Shown here one piece after another: positions 22,698 to 33,145 of a DNA stretch of 64,000 nucleotides (the stretch's first letter is position 1; each line of letters opens with the position of its first letter). Under the pieces are notes generated by a model, which was given only the letters and a program-made list of their open reading frames with translations, had not been told where the DNA came from and ran no database searches. Source of the DNA: Aurelia coerulea (lineage: Eukaryota > Cnidaria > Scyphozoa > Semaeostomeae > Ulmaridae); assembly GCA_039566865.1 (NCBI GenBank), contig CM076948.1:21463001-21527000 (forward strand), given 5' to 3'. Position numbers and translations under genes: made by a program.

Positions 22698-22800
22698 GCC
22701 CGGTATCTATAGACTTTATCTTTCTACTGCAAAGGAGAGCCATTCCTCTTTAAGCTCTCCTTCGCAGTGAAAACTAAAGTCTACATTCAGGCTAGCCCGG
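22698..22800. repeat. Small foldback, family A copy 2
   Basis: Imperfect palindrome. TAGACTTTATCTTTCTACTG and AAAGGAGAGC on the left mirror GCTCTCCTT, CGCAGTGAAAAC and TAAAGTCTA on the right around a 13-base loop, with CCCGG at both outer ends. Related to 5949-6023. Confidence 0.6.
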
Positions 22801-23715
22801 TAGTAGCAGTGCAACTTTGCAAGTCACATGTTTGCGAAAGGTGGAGCGATTCTTGGAATGAACTGTAATGGTTAAGCTAGGATTGATGAGTTATCTTGAT
22901 ATTATAGCATCGTTTTCGTTTTCTTCATTTGAAGAAGTTTTTCTTTTTTGGCTCTTATTGAAATCTGTGACGTGTTTTTAAGGCTCGCAAGTTTTTCGCT
23001 AGGTGACCAATACAGTTCAACAGGACAAATGTCGAATATTCTATTTTTGCTGAGCAAACATTTTCTGCAGAAATGTAGCTGGAATCAATACTACTTTCTT
23101 ACAACAAAACTTGTTGAGACTTTCCGTGTGACATTTGTCGAGTCGCGAGACACTTGTCTCCAGATGCAAAACCAACATGATGCAGAAAATGTCTTATAAC
23201 CCAAATGGCGCACTCATTCACTTTCTAAGGTCCTTTTTATGTATTTTTGCAACCAATAACCTCCTGTTTGGTTTAAGTGTATCGAAATGAAACAAATTTC
23301 AATATTAACCAACGAAAAGAAGCTTATAAAGCATGTTAATGACTCAACCTGCAAAATGTAAATGATAATCAAATAAATGAATGCAGGACCTAAAATAAGT
23401 GTGATCTGACTCATTTTGTGGAGCTGCAAATCAAAATTATGGATCTGTATTTGAAAAAGTGTGGATCTCCAAAAATATGGCACATCATTTAGTTGAGGGG
23501 TTGAAATGTGTGTGCACAGAACTCAATAAAATGCAAGCGGTCTGCTAGAGGGCAAGACATGAAAGAAACGATCCAACTATCATCCCTGAAAGAACGTTTG
23601 CTGAATTTAATTCATAATGCATCTTAGTTGGTCAGATAAAGGACGTTGATTACATTGGGCAGATGAAAATTAAGAATTCTGCTAAGAAATTGCCTGCCGA
23701 AGAAAGTATGCCTAT
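22801..23715. other. Non-coding stretch with a receptor-promoter-like motif
   Basis: No gene. At 23352-23378 AACCTGCAAAATGTAAATGA then TAATCAA resembles the CCTGCAAATRYAAATAATAAT core of the GPCR promoter module at 28783, 34557 and 61620. Two further matches lie at about 34118 and 34239. Its role here is unknown. Confidence 0.4.
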
Positions 23716-26601
23716 CAGTGGCGTGGCCAGGGTAAATTAAGTGGGGGGGTATTTAGAATGAGGGGGTCTGGGGGCGAAGCCCCCAGGAAAATTTTGGGGC
23801 CACGCCCTTTACTTTGGCTTAGAATGCATCTCCCGATATCATGCTTGCCTTTAGCGACAAGGAAAACTTCATAGTTTTGTGACAGTTATCCTATGAATCA
23901 GAGCACAAGGAAATTTTTTGAAGAAAAATCCTGTACTTTGGCTTAAAATGCATCTCCCAATATTATGCTTGCCTTAGCGACAAGAAAACTTTGATCGTTT
24001 TGTGACAGTTATCCTATGAATTAAAGCACGAGGAAAATTTTTGAAGAAAGATCCTTTACTTTGGCTTAGAAAGCATCTCCCAATATTATGCTTGCCTTAG
24101 CGACAAGAAAACTTTGATCGTTTTGTGACAGTTATCCTATGAATTAAAGCACGAGGAAAATTTTTGAAGAAGGATCCTTTACTTTGGCTTAGAATGCATC
24201 TCCCAATATTATGCTTGCCTTAGCGACAAGAAAATTTTGATCATTTTGTGACAGTTATCCTATGAATCAAAGCACGAGGAAAATTTTTGAAGAAGGATCC
24301 TTTACTTTGGCTTAGAATGCATCTCCCAATATAATGCTTGCCTTAGCGACAAGAAAACTTTGATCGTTTTGTGACAGTTATCCTATGAATCAAAGATGCT
24401 TGCCTTAGCGACAAGAAAACTTTGATCGTTTTGTGACAGTTATCCTATGAATTAAAGCACGAGGAAAATTTTTGAAGAAGGATCCTTTACTTTGGCTTAG
24501 AATGCATCTCCCAATATTATGCTTGCCTTAGCGACAAGAAAATTTTGATCATTTTGTGACAGTTATCCTATGAATTAAAGCACGAGGAAAATTTTTGAAG
24601 AAGGATCCTTTACTATGGCTTAGAGTGCATCTCCCAATATAATGCTTGCCTTAGCGACAAGAAAATTTTGATCGTTTTGTGACAGTTATCCTATGAATCA
24701 AAGCAGGAGGAAAATTTTTGAAGAAGGATCCTTTACTTTGGCTTAGAGTGCATCTCCCAATATAATGCTTGCCTTAGCGACAAGAAAACTTTGATCGTTT
24801 TGTGACAGTTATCCTATGAATTAAAGCACGAGGAAAATTTTTGAAGAAGGATCCTTTACTTTGGCTTAGAGTGCATCTCCCAATATAATGCTTGCCTAAA
24901 GCACGAGAAAAATTTTTGAAGAAGGATCCTTTACTTTGGCTTAGAATGCATCTCCCAATATAATGCTTGCCTTAGCGACAAGAAAACTTTGATCGTTTTG
25001 TGACAGTTATCCTATGAATTAAAGCACGAGGAAAATTTTTGAAGAAGGATCCTTTACTTTGGCTTAGAATGCATCTCCCAATATAATGCTTGCCTTAGCG
25101 ACAAGAAAATTTTGATCGTTTTGTGACAGTTATCCTATGAATCAAAGCACGAGGAAAATTTTTGAAGAAGGATCCTTTACTTTGGCTTAGAATGCATCTC
25201 CCAATATAATGCTTGCCTTAGCGACAAGAAAACTTTGATCGTTTTGTGACAGTTATCCTATGAATTAAAGCACGAGGAAAATTTTTGAAGAAGGATCCTT
25301 CACTTTGGCTTAGAGTGCATCTCCCAATATAATGCTTGCCTTAGCGACAAGAAAACTTTGATCGTTTTGTGACAGTTATCCTATGAATCAAAGCACGAGG
25401 AAAATTTTTGAAGAAGGATCCTTTACTTTGGCTTAGAATGCATCTCCCAATATTATGCTTGCCTTAGCGACAAGAAAACTTTGATCGTTTTGTGACAGTT
25501 ATCCTATGAATTAAAGCACGAGGAAAATTTTTGAAGAAGGATCCTTTACTTTGGCTTAGAATGCATCTCCCAATATTATGCTTGCCTTAGCGACAAGAAA
25601 ACTTTGATCGTTTTGTGACAGTTATCCTATGAATCAAAGCACGAGGAAAATTTTTGAAGAAGGATCCTTTACTTTGGCTTAGAGTGCATCTCCTAATATA
25701 ATGCTTGCCTTAGCGACAAGAAAACTTTGATCGTTTTGTGACAGTTATCCTATGAATTAAAGCACGAGGAAAATTTTTGAAGAAGGATCCTTTACTTTGG
25801 CTTAGAATGCATCTCCCAATATTATGCTTGCCTTAGCGACAAGAAAATTTTGATCATTTTGTGACAGTTATCCTATGAATCAAAGCACGAGGAAAATTTT
25901 TGAAGAAGGATCCTTTACTTTGGCTTAGAATGCATCTCCCAATATAATGCTTGCCTTAGCGACAAGAAAACTTTGATCGTTTTGTGACAGTTATCCTATG
26001 AATTAAAGCACGAGGAAAATTTTTGAGGAAGGATCCTTCACTTTGGCTTAGAGTGCATCTCCCAATATAATGCTTGCCTTAGCGACAAGAAAACTTTGAT
26101 CGTTTTGTGACAGTTATCCTATGAATCAAAGCACGAGGAAAATTTTTGAAGAAGGATCCTTTACTTTGGCTTAGAGTGCATCTCCCAATATAATGCTTGC
26201 CTTAGCGACAAGAATACTTTGATCGTTTTGTGACAGTTATCCTATGAATTAAAGCACGAGGAAAATTTTTGAAGAAGGATCCTTTACTTTGGCTTAGAAT
26301 GCATCTCCCAATATAATGCTTGCCTTAGCGACAAGAAAACTTTGATCGTTTTGTGACAGTTATCCTATGAATTAAAGCACGAGGAAAATTTTTGAAGAAG
26401 AATCCTTTTCTTTGGCTTAGAATGCATCTCCCAATATCATGCTTGCCAGTGCTAAAATGAAAGGTTTGAAATTTCTCGGAAAATTCTTACCCAACCTATA
26501 CCCAGCTATTTTCTCTTCGGTTTTAGAGGAATCTCGAGGACCATCTTTCCACAAAAGTGGGGGGGCAATTGCCCCCCCATCCCCCCGTGGCCACGCCACT
26601 G
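23716..26601. mobile_element. hAT-like element filled with 123-bp satellite
   Basis: The terminal inverted repeats CAGTGGCGTGGCCA and TGGCCACGCCACTG, then G- or C-rich stretches, enclose a tandem array. Beside the array there is only a short left segment (GGGGCGAAGCCCCCAGG hairpin) and a right segment (AATTCTTACCCAACCTATAC, GGGGGGGCAATTGCCCCCC). Two other copies are at 49755-60679 (split) and 62683-63346 (reverse orientation, with a perfect 8-bp duplication, hence hAT). Here the flanks are ATGCCTAT and ATGTTTCT, a poor match, so this insertion may be old or rearranged. No transposase is present. Confidence 0.85.
23817..26430 (+). repeat. 123-bp tandem satellite, ~21 units
   Basis: Units start GCTTAGAATGCATCTCCCAA and continue through GCCTTAGCGACAAGAAAA, TTTTGTGACAGTTATCC and GAAGAAGGATCCTTTACTTT. 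Unit starts at 23817, 23941, 24064, 24187 and 24310 give a 123-124 bp period. Most units carry a GGATCC site. Two are internally deleted, near 24396 and 24893. Late units alternate AATCAAAG and AATTAAAG, a dimer pattern. The array lies entirely inside a transposon rather than forming an independent locus. Confidence 0.95.
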
Positions 26602-26700
26602 ATGTTTCTCCAACACTTCACTGCGCCACTCAAGTGCAATGAAACTAGATATGGACTGCCTGTGCAGCCAAGACCTATTGTTTGTATTCTTTAAAATTAA

Positions 26701-26906
26701 AGGCAGTCTGCAATGCATCTGATTGGGTGATAATGACAATACAAAGAATAGGAGAATTGAATGGCTGCTGATCCTACTGACTTTCTACGGCCGTAAGAAG
26801 TGATAACGATCAGCCTTTCTTCATTCTAATTGCACAGATTCACAAAGACTTATGTTTTTTGAGCTCTGAATTTATTACAGCCAATCAGATGTGTGACAGA
26901 CTGCCT
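26701..26906. mobile_element. 206-bp TTAA-flanked MITE
   Basis: The ends AGGCAGTCTG and CAGACTGCCT are inverted repeats continuing through CATCTGATTGG and CCAATCAGATG (about 34 bp arms). TTAA stands on both sides (26697-26700 and 26907-26910). Too short to code for anything. Confidence 0.75.
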
Positions 26907-27170
26907 TTAATTCTTAATGTTGTTGTTCGATTGTGATGCGTAAGCGACAAGAGAGGTGTCTTCTTTATCTGTTCTTTTCTCGTTCTCTTATATGAATTTG
27001 GGGAGCATAGCAGACCAGTGTAGGTGAAAAGCTGAGCAACGTACAGAAGTTCCAGGGAAAGAAAGCAGTCTACCAGATGACCAGAGCAATCTATTGAGCG
27101 TTGAAAGCAATTTACAAGAGGACGGAAGCAACCACGTTTCATATGGTTTCATATCATGTGCATTGTCACC

Positions 27171-27497
27171 ATGGGGGGGGGGGTACTTGACTCAAAGTTG
27201 TACGGGGGTGTGCCCATGAAAAAACTTTTTTTACTCTGCTCCAGAAATTTTCGCTCAAAATAATAACCTGTTCTAGAAAAAATTGGTGAAAAGTATACTC
27301 AAAAACATGAAATTTGACCGAAAAACGACCCGATATAGCAGAATATTCCCCTTTGACATGTTTTGACAACCTGCTCTAGAAAAATTGCCTCATTTTGATA
27401 CCCTGTGCTAGAAAAAATTGGTGAAAACGATACCCTTAAAAACGGCACATCCCCGTCGGACAAATATACCAAGTACCCCCCCCCCCCCCCCCCCGGG
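27171..27497. mobile_element. G-ended MITE with 9-bp duplication, copy 1
   Basis: It starts ATGGGGGGGGGGGTACTTGA and ends with a long C run after AAGTAC, flanked by a perfect direct repeat ATTGTCACC (27162-27170 and 27498-27506). The arms continue with mirrored CTGCTCCAGAAA / TGTGCTAGAAAAA-type blocks. Same family as 29713-30105. A 9-bp duplication suggests Mutator-like mobilisation (8 bp is also possible). Confidence 0.8.
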
Positions 27498-28782
27498 ATT
27501 GTCACCAAGATGATAACATGTCAAATGATATCCAACATATACTATCTGTGCCCAAACACAATATTTGATGTCCCATGCATCTCTTTTAAATTGTTCGTCA
27601 GCTTTGTGCCGTATGACTTCAGCATCGAGCCATGATCTATTTTGGTATGACATTGGTCAAGTCAAAGCATGTGATAAGAAGATAAAGAGATGAAATAGGA
27701 AGGGTACTGATGGGACTCATGAGCGACCGGGATGTGTCAGACAGTTTTTTCTTTTAATTAGCTTTTTTGCTATTTGCAAAGCTGCAATCTGCTAGTGCAG
27801 AGAGGTTGATTTCAACTAACAATAACACCTCAAATCCGCTAAGCAAGAAAAACCTATTTTCTTTCTTATTCCAGTGTCCCTGAAGCAGATGTGTACCATG
27901 TTGAAACGCAATGCGTTTTATGACTGTGAGCTGCGCTTCGTCGACGGTATTCCTTTCGTAACTATGCAGACACTTTGTTTGTTGCAGGTGGTACCATGAA
28001 AATTAAACGAAAATGTAATTATCAAATAGTTTGAGGTACTTTGATAACGAGCACATCATCGAAATGCCGTGTTTTTAACATTTACTCTACTTGATTATTG
28101 ACAGCAAGTTTCGTTGGGTCAACGGAATGCGTTTCATAAGTATGCATAGCGCTTAAAAGAAACAAGGGACCGCACTCTTAATTTAAAGTCCATGAAGCGC
28201 AGCTGTCTTTCGTGGTTCAAAATCTCTGGGAATGTGGGAAGGTGGTGAGTAGTTTATTTGATGTTTTGTCTTCGTAATTCCGATCAGAAATGAAGAAATG
28301 TAATACCACCTTTTCCATGTGAATATTGTACAGTAGAGGAAACATTCCAAAATGGAAGCAATCTATTTTGGTGCTTTTCCATTCCTTCTGCAGCCTTGAA
28401 CAAATGATCAAAGTCACTTCGAAGATGGAATTGCTTTGATTAGTAACAGAAAATCCAATGGGGATTTTGAAGTCAAAATCATCCTTTGGGAAAGGCCATT
28501 ACAACGTTAGATCGTGAGCAATCTAACAGTCTTTCTTTCAGTTTCGAAAATCCAAAAGAATTTTCAGTTTTGCCTATTTTCGGTAATTAACAAAGGATTT
28601 CTTAAAACTGTGGACCTGTAAAACTTTCTTGTTTTCAAGGCACTGTATGAAGGTACATTGCATGCCTGTATGCATATATCAATGAATGCCCATGTATGAA
28701 TGCATTCAAAACGACTGAAAGCAACGCTCATAAAACATGAAAATAGCAAAATTCTGACCGCCAAACGCAAGCATACAGAAAG
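27498..28782. other. Non-coding stretch upstream of GPCR 2
   Basis: No gene recognised. The last ~100 bases (from about 28690: AACATGAAAATAGCAAAATT, CTGACCGCCAAAC) are homologous to sequence near 34340-34370 upstream of GPCR 3, so the duplicated unit starts at or before this point. Confidence 0.45.
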
Positions 28783-28918
28783 ACGTCAGATAATGAATTG
28801 TATGACCTGCAAATAATAATGCAGTTGTGCGGTTTTAAAGGATGTATGCTTAAGCTGAGGCAGCGAAGATTCAATGTTTAGATTCATTTTACAGGGACTG
28901 GAGATAAAGTTTCAATCG
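28783..28918 (+). promoter_or_regulatory. Promoter and first exon of GPCR 2
   Basis: Conserved with 34557-34698 and 61620-61762. In order: GACGTCAGATAATGAATTG, TGACCTGCAAATAATAATGC, a TTTTAAA TATA-like box at 28833-28839, a GGCAGCGAAGATTC region where transcription probably starts, and ACTGGAGATAAAGTTTCAAT ending at a canonical donor (G then GTAAGTAG, intron from 28919). Conservation of promoter-type sequence up to a splice donor, with no shared frame across all three copies, indicates a mostly untranslated first exon. An ATG at 28874 could open an upstream ORF. Confidence 0.65.
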
Positions 28919-29712
28919 GTAAGTAGATATCATTATTTTAGGGGCCTGCTATTTTTCGACTAGTTTTCTTCGTTTCAACTGCAGAGCCCTCCTAGGCAGC
29001 TACGAAAATGTTTGACTAATTGTCTACCGAATCAGATATAAAGCCTTTTGCGGACATGCAAGCAATCAAAACAAATACTTGGCCTTTATGGTCATTAGTT
29101 TATGAAAATTAGATCTATTTTTGATACAACAGGGGTATTTTACTTGATCTATTCTTCTTAAAAGTGGGCTGGAGATCCCAAAAGAAAGTTAAAATTAAAA
29201 ACATGAAAACAAGTGAAAAGATTACTGGACACACGTTGAAAACAGCTTTTCATAAGTTGAAGTGTCTATCCAGTTTAAATATTCGAAATTATTATTATTA
29301 TTATTTAATTATTATGTCTGAACAGATGCTTCAGGAAAGTCATCGATGCTTATTTGGACCGGTTAGAAATTTTAGTATTTTTGACAACTTACGCCCTTAA
29401 AAAAGGGGCTGGGAAGAGCGGTTTTTTCTGGTAAATGGGGGACACAAATCTGGTAAATGGCTGCCACGGAGCTTCTACAAATGATAGATTTTGCTACTGG
29501 GTTAAATTTATGGTTGAAATTAAGAGACATTGAAAAATGATTGTCTCGAAGGTTTTCAGAAGGATGTCCCATAACTCATATGCCTCGTTACGAAAGGGAG
29601 ATTTTGCCCATGGACAATTACTCTTTGGAGAATTAGCTTTACAAAACAAGCAATAGAGGTTAATTAGTCACGTGGGTCACTGTTAGACAACCTAAAACAA
29701 TGGGAAATGGTC

Positions 29713-30105
29713 CCTGGGGGGGGCGTACTTAGTATATTTGTCCGAAGGGGATGTGCCATTTAAAGGGTATCGTTTTCACCAATTTTTTCTAGCACAGGGT
29801 ATCAAAATGAGGCAGTGTTTCTAGAGCAGGTTGTCAAAACATGTCAAAGGAGGAATGCTTTGCTAGATCGGGTCATTTTTCGGTCAAATTTCATGTTTTG
29901 AGTGTACTTTTCAGCATTTTTTTCTAGAACAGGTTATCATTTTGATACCCTGGGTACCAGACTCTCTAACATAAAAACATGTTAGAGAGTCTGGCATCCA
30001 GGGTATCATTTTTGAGCGAAAAATTCTGGAGCAGGGTAAAAAGAAATTTTTGTGGGCACACCCCCGTACAAATTTAAGTCAAGTACCCCCCCCCCCCCCC
30101 CCGGG
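29713..30105. mobile_element. G-ended MITE with 9-bp duplication, copy 2
   Basis: A perfect direct repeat GAAATGGTC (29704-29712 and 30106-30114) bounds ends rich in G (CCTGGGGGGGGCGTACTTAG) and C. The interior matches 27171-27497, including GGGGATGTGCC, AAGGGTATCGTTTTCACCAA, TAGAACAGG and GTCAAATTTCATGTTTTGAG. A small hairpin element sits inside at 29944-30004. Confidence 0.82.
29944..30004. mobile_element. 61-bp hairpin insertion
   Basis: Two nearly identical ~29-bp arms (starting GATACCCTGG and containing CCAGACTCTCTAACAT) face each other around a 5-6 base A-rich loop. ATCATTTT is repeated at 29936-29943 and 30005-30012. The related MITE at 27171-27497 reads straight through the site, so this is an insertion with a duplicated target. 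Confidence 0.75.
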
Positions 30106-30666
30106 GAAATGGTCGAAATTGAGCTACCGACATAGAAGCGAGATTCATCCACATTGACATGAGATAATAGACAGAATTGTAACCAAAAGTAGCAAGTAAG
30201 AGCAGAGGAAGATATTTGAACAAAAACTTTAAACTTAGATTGCTAATTAAGAGCAATTAGCAATTGAATAGATTAATTGAGATATCAATTGTCAATTAGT
30301 TTCCATCTTCAGACTTCCAATTAGTGACAATAGTTGGTAACAAGGAACCTAAGACTGTTTCCTGCAAGTTTTGAGGTATTGTACACTCATTCATGCAAAC
30401 TATGACGTCATGAACATTAAATTTTGCTGAAGCTAGCAAATATAAACAAACTATATATCAAATGAAAATACTCTTTGAGACTAATCGAATGGTGTATATA
30501 ATATAAATTTATGATATGCGCTAGTTGCAAGAATTTAGCGAGGATTGACGTTCTTTTGCGACCTGTGTCCAATTAAGGGCATTTGGAGGTCACGTGGTAC
30601 AACAATGGATTTTTTTAATTTGATGGACAATTGAATTTCAGTAAAAGTCAAGGAGTTGCAGCTCTA

Positions 30667-31171
30667 CCGGGTGAGTCAGAAAAAAGAATCCCCGCTTGGA
30701 AGGCCACTGCTCCATGATTATCAAAGCAATAATATTAAAAACAGTCTTTTATTGCCAATATGTTCAATGAGATTCCGTAATTTACCCGGCTTTAATCGGC
30801 CATTCCTTCCTGTGGATATGGGTGATTTTCTGCAGAAAGCCCCTTCCAAAAACCTGCAAAAACGAATGACAACAATGAGCAAATTTTCCTACCTAAAATT
30901 GATGACACTCGCATAAATTCATGTATTTTGTCCTCTTGGGAGAATTGAATCCCTTTGAATAGGTCATCGATACCAGGGGGAAGACTTGTTCATCTTCCCA
31001 AGGATAGCATGTGCTAATGCGTCCACAAGTCATTGCTGGAACGCCATTGTAAAGCAGAAATGTAAGGGAAATTTGTTCATGATTTTAGGCACGTTTTGAA
31101 GGTTTTTTGAAGAGGCTTTCTGGAGCCATGAGACCTATCAAACGGGGATTCTTTTTTTCTGACTCACCCTG
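30667..31171. mobile_element. TA-flanked MITE with GGGTGAGTCAG ends
   Basis: The left end CCGGGTGAGTCAGAAAAAAG and right end TTTTTTTCTGACTCACCCTG are inverted repeats flanked by TA (30665-30666, 31172-31173). The arms continue with AATCCCCG and its complement. An 86-codon ORF starting in the left arm has no domain. A single end of the same family is at 5236. Confidence 0.8.
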
Positions 31172-31480
31172 TATATCTACAATAGTAGAAAAAGATGAAC
31201 ACAAGAAAAAGACGACTTGGAGGTCTTCACTCTTTTCTTTTAATCTTCTCTGCTATTCTTAACGCTACAGTAGTAGAGGAGATATTTGAGAAAGTTTGGT
31301 AGTGGTGCGAAATATAAAAATGCCCCCCCCCCCCGGTCCAAATAATAGGGTTAACTAAAACCTTGCATATTGCTTATTAATACTGCTACCAAGGCTATAA
31401 CCTATAACCTAATTCATAAGATAAAGTAAAACTACTCATAGAGTTACTATTTCAAATCTCCTCGATTTGATTATCATGTT

Positions 31481-31905
31481 AACTTTTTTTTTTTTTTTTT
31501 TTTTTTCTATTCATAATAAATTAAAACTAAACTAAATACATTACTACTGTACCGATCTTGGTGTAAGAAGACACAAGGTCATCTGGCCTACACCAAGAAC
31601 GGTACTTACAATTTGCAAATAACTTCAAGATATAAAAAAAAAATAATAATACAGCAATACGAGGGACAAAACAAAACAAGAAAACAACACACCAATAAGG
31701 AGACTGGCAGTTCCACACCAAACCATGCTATGGGTCTAACCTTTTATATTGTAGACTTCTATCATCCCTGTACCATCACATAGCTACTGGACGGTACAAT
31801 GACGAGGGAAGTCAAGCACTATGGGAAAATTTGGGTGGTTTGGTGCTGAACTGTCTGGAAGAACTCAAGGTGTGTAACATGTTAACATGTTAACATGTGT
31901 AACAT
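31481..31905 (-). mobile_element. Poly(A)-tailed retroposed fragment
   Basis: A ~26-base T run follows CATGTTAAC at about 31472-31480, and CATGTTAAC recurs at the far end (31880-31910, several times), as expected for a minus-strand retroposition with target duplication. GPCR 3's matching region lacks this sequence. Just inside the tail is a hairpin with ACCGATCTTGGTGTA and TACACCAAGAACGGT arms, resembling a LINE 3'UTR stem-loop. No protein domain is recognisable, so this is a 5'-truncated LINE or a SINE. Confidence 0.65.
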
Positions 31906-32153
31906 GTTAACTTGAAGTATCTTTGAGATGCTTTTCACTTGTAGCAAGACCAACAAGTATCAACGCAAAGCAATTCCTGGGTAGAAGAGAGTATGATCGC
32001 TGTAGGGATCGCTGTTCACTTTACTGTTTCATATCAATCGCAAGCAGCTGATACTGTTGTTTACAAAATCTGTATTCGTCTTGCTTATATGTTGCCCCGA
32101 ACCTGATTCTAATATATCATAATATATCATATATAAACTCACCTCCCTTTTAG

Positions 32154-32272
32154 ATAAACCAGCAAGTGAGAAGAAAAAAGGTCAACATTGTAGAAAATTT
32201 CATGGAGACGAGAAGTTTTGCTATATTGAAGAGTTTTGGAATCAAGATTCAGAAAATTGAGACAATACAAAG
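32154..32272 (+). other. 5'UTR part of the GPCR 2 coding exon
   Basis: Follows the CTCCCTTTTAG acceptor and is conserved with 36047-36166 (ATAAACCAGC, GAAGTTTTGCTA, AATTGAGAC). If spliced to the first exon ending at 28918, the ATG at 28874 opens a 59-codon upstream ORF that stops at 32286-32288, overlapping the receptor start codon out of frame. Confidence 0.55.
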
Positions 32273-33145
32273 ATGGGCACACCAGTAAGGGATGATGGTT
32301 TTGTAATTGCGACCTACATCGTATCTGCAACTGCAGTTATCGTCAATATCATTGGAATATGTTTGCTCAAAATCAGCGGAGTCAAAAAGACGATACAAAT
32401 CATGATAATCATGAGTTTGAGTGCGGCTGACTTGACATTAGCTTTGGCATGGCTAGGAGAGGAAACAATCTCCAATGTTACGAATTCAAGATCTGGTAGA
32501 GTATATGGAGTATGGTGGTCACTTAAAGGTGGTTTTTACCTGGTTTGGTATTCGATGATATATTTGCTGACCATGGATCGTTTCATGGGCTGTAATTTCC
32601 CGATCAAACATAAAGTCTATGTGAAAAAGAAATACGTTAGAATCACTATTATTGTTTGTTGGGTTGTTGGAGTATTGATAGGCGTTATTGGTTGTCCATT
32701 CGATCCTATTGCAGTCCGCAATGTATACCGCACATATATCTGGATAATACTTGACATTATATTCCTGATGTTGTTCACTGTCACTTACATATCGATGTTT
32801 GTTTATCTTGCAAGGAGGAGAATCAGTGGAACGCAGAGTGTGATTGCGGATAATCAAAGGTTTTTGAAGACAGTCACTGCGCTTTTGGTTGCATTTCTCC
32901 TCTTCGAGACGATACCTTCTCTGCTAAGCATAATATGTAAGCAGTGCTACAGGTGCCACACGCTGCATAAGATCAGAGATTTCTTATATACGATTGTTTT
33001 GCTTTGTGATCCGTTTATTTATGTGTTTCTTCAACCAGAAATTCGCAAATTTGCTCTTTCCAAATTTTGTGCTTTGTGCCGAAGGAAAGAGAGCAGAGAT
33101 GATGCTGAAGGAATAGAGCTTCACATTGGCCTTAATCCGAAATGA
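32273..33145 (+). CDS. GPCR 2: class A seven-transmembrane receptor
   Basis: A rhodopsin-like receptor of 290 residues, probably at the plasma membrane, ligand unknown. Helices are near 10-32, 41-62, 80-100, 123-143, 156-180, 199-222 and 237-254. N25 in helix 1, D53 in helix 2 (SAADL) and W130 in helix 4 are kept. Changed family motifs: DRY is MDRF (101-104), CWxP is absent with FETIP in helix 6, and NPxxY is DPFIY (246-250). I see no cysteine at the top of helix 3, so the usual disulphide to loop 2 is probably absent; loop 3 instead has a CxxCxxC cluster (222-228). An NVT glycosylation site is at 68. The start is the first ATG of the frame and matches GPCR 3. It differs from GPCR 3 at seven positions and one inserted Asp. 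Confidence 0.92.
   Translation: MGTPVRDDGFVIATYIVSATAVIVNIIGICLLKISGVKKTIQIMIIMSLSAADLTLALAWLGEETISNVTNSRSGRVYGVWWSLKGGFYLVWYSMIYLLTMDRFMGCNFPIKHKVYVKKKYVRITIIVCWVVGVLIGVIGCPFDPIAVRNVYRTYIWIILDIIFLMLFTVTYISMFVYLARRRISGTQSVIADNQRFLKTVTALLVAFLLFETIPSLLSIICKQCYRCHTLHKIRDFLYTIVLLCDPFIYVFLQPEIRKFALSKFCALCRRKESRDDAEGIELHIGLNPK

Larger units (their letters stand above)
28919..32153 (+). other. Putative 5'UTR intron of GPCR 2
   Basis: Bounded by GTAAGT at 28919 and a CTCCCTTTTAG acceptor ending at 32153. It is about 1.9 kb longer than the matching interval of GPCR 3, largely because of insertions at 29713-30105, 30667-31171 and 31481-31905. No coding sequence is seen. The exon pairing is inferred from the duplicated layout. 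Confidence 0.5.

Noticed and set aside
23817..26430. CRISPR-like regularly spaced repeats
   Set aside because: The whole 123-bp period is conserved with no unique spacers, in eukaryotic DNA inside a transposon. It is a satellite array.
27170..31340. Long C or G runs as possible assembly gaps or G-quadruplex genes
   Set aside because: The runs coincide with the ends of MITEs that have perfect target duplications. Their exact lengths may still be assembly-dependent.
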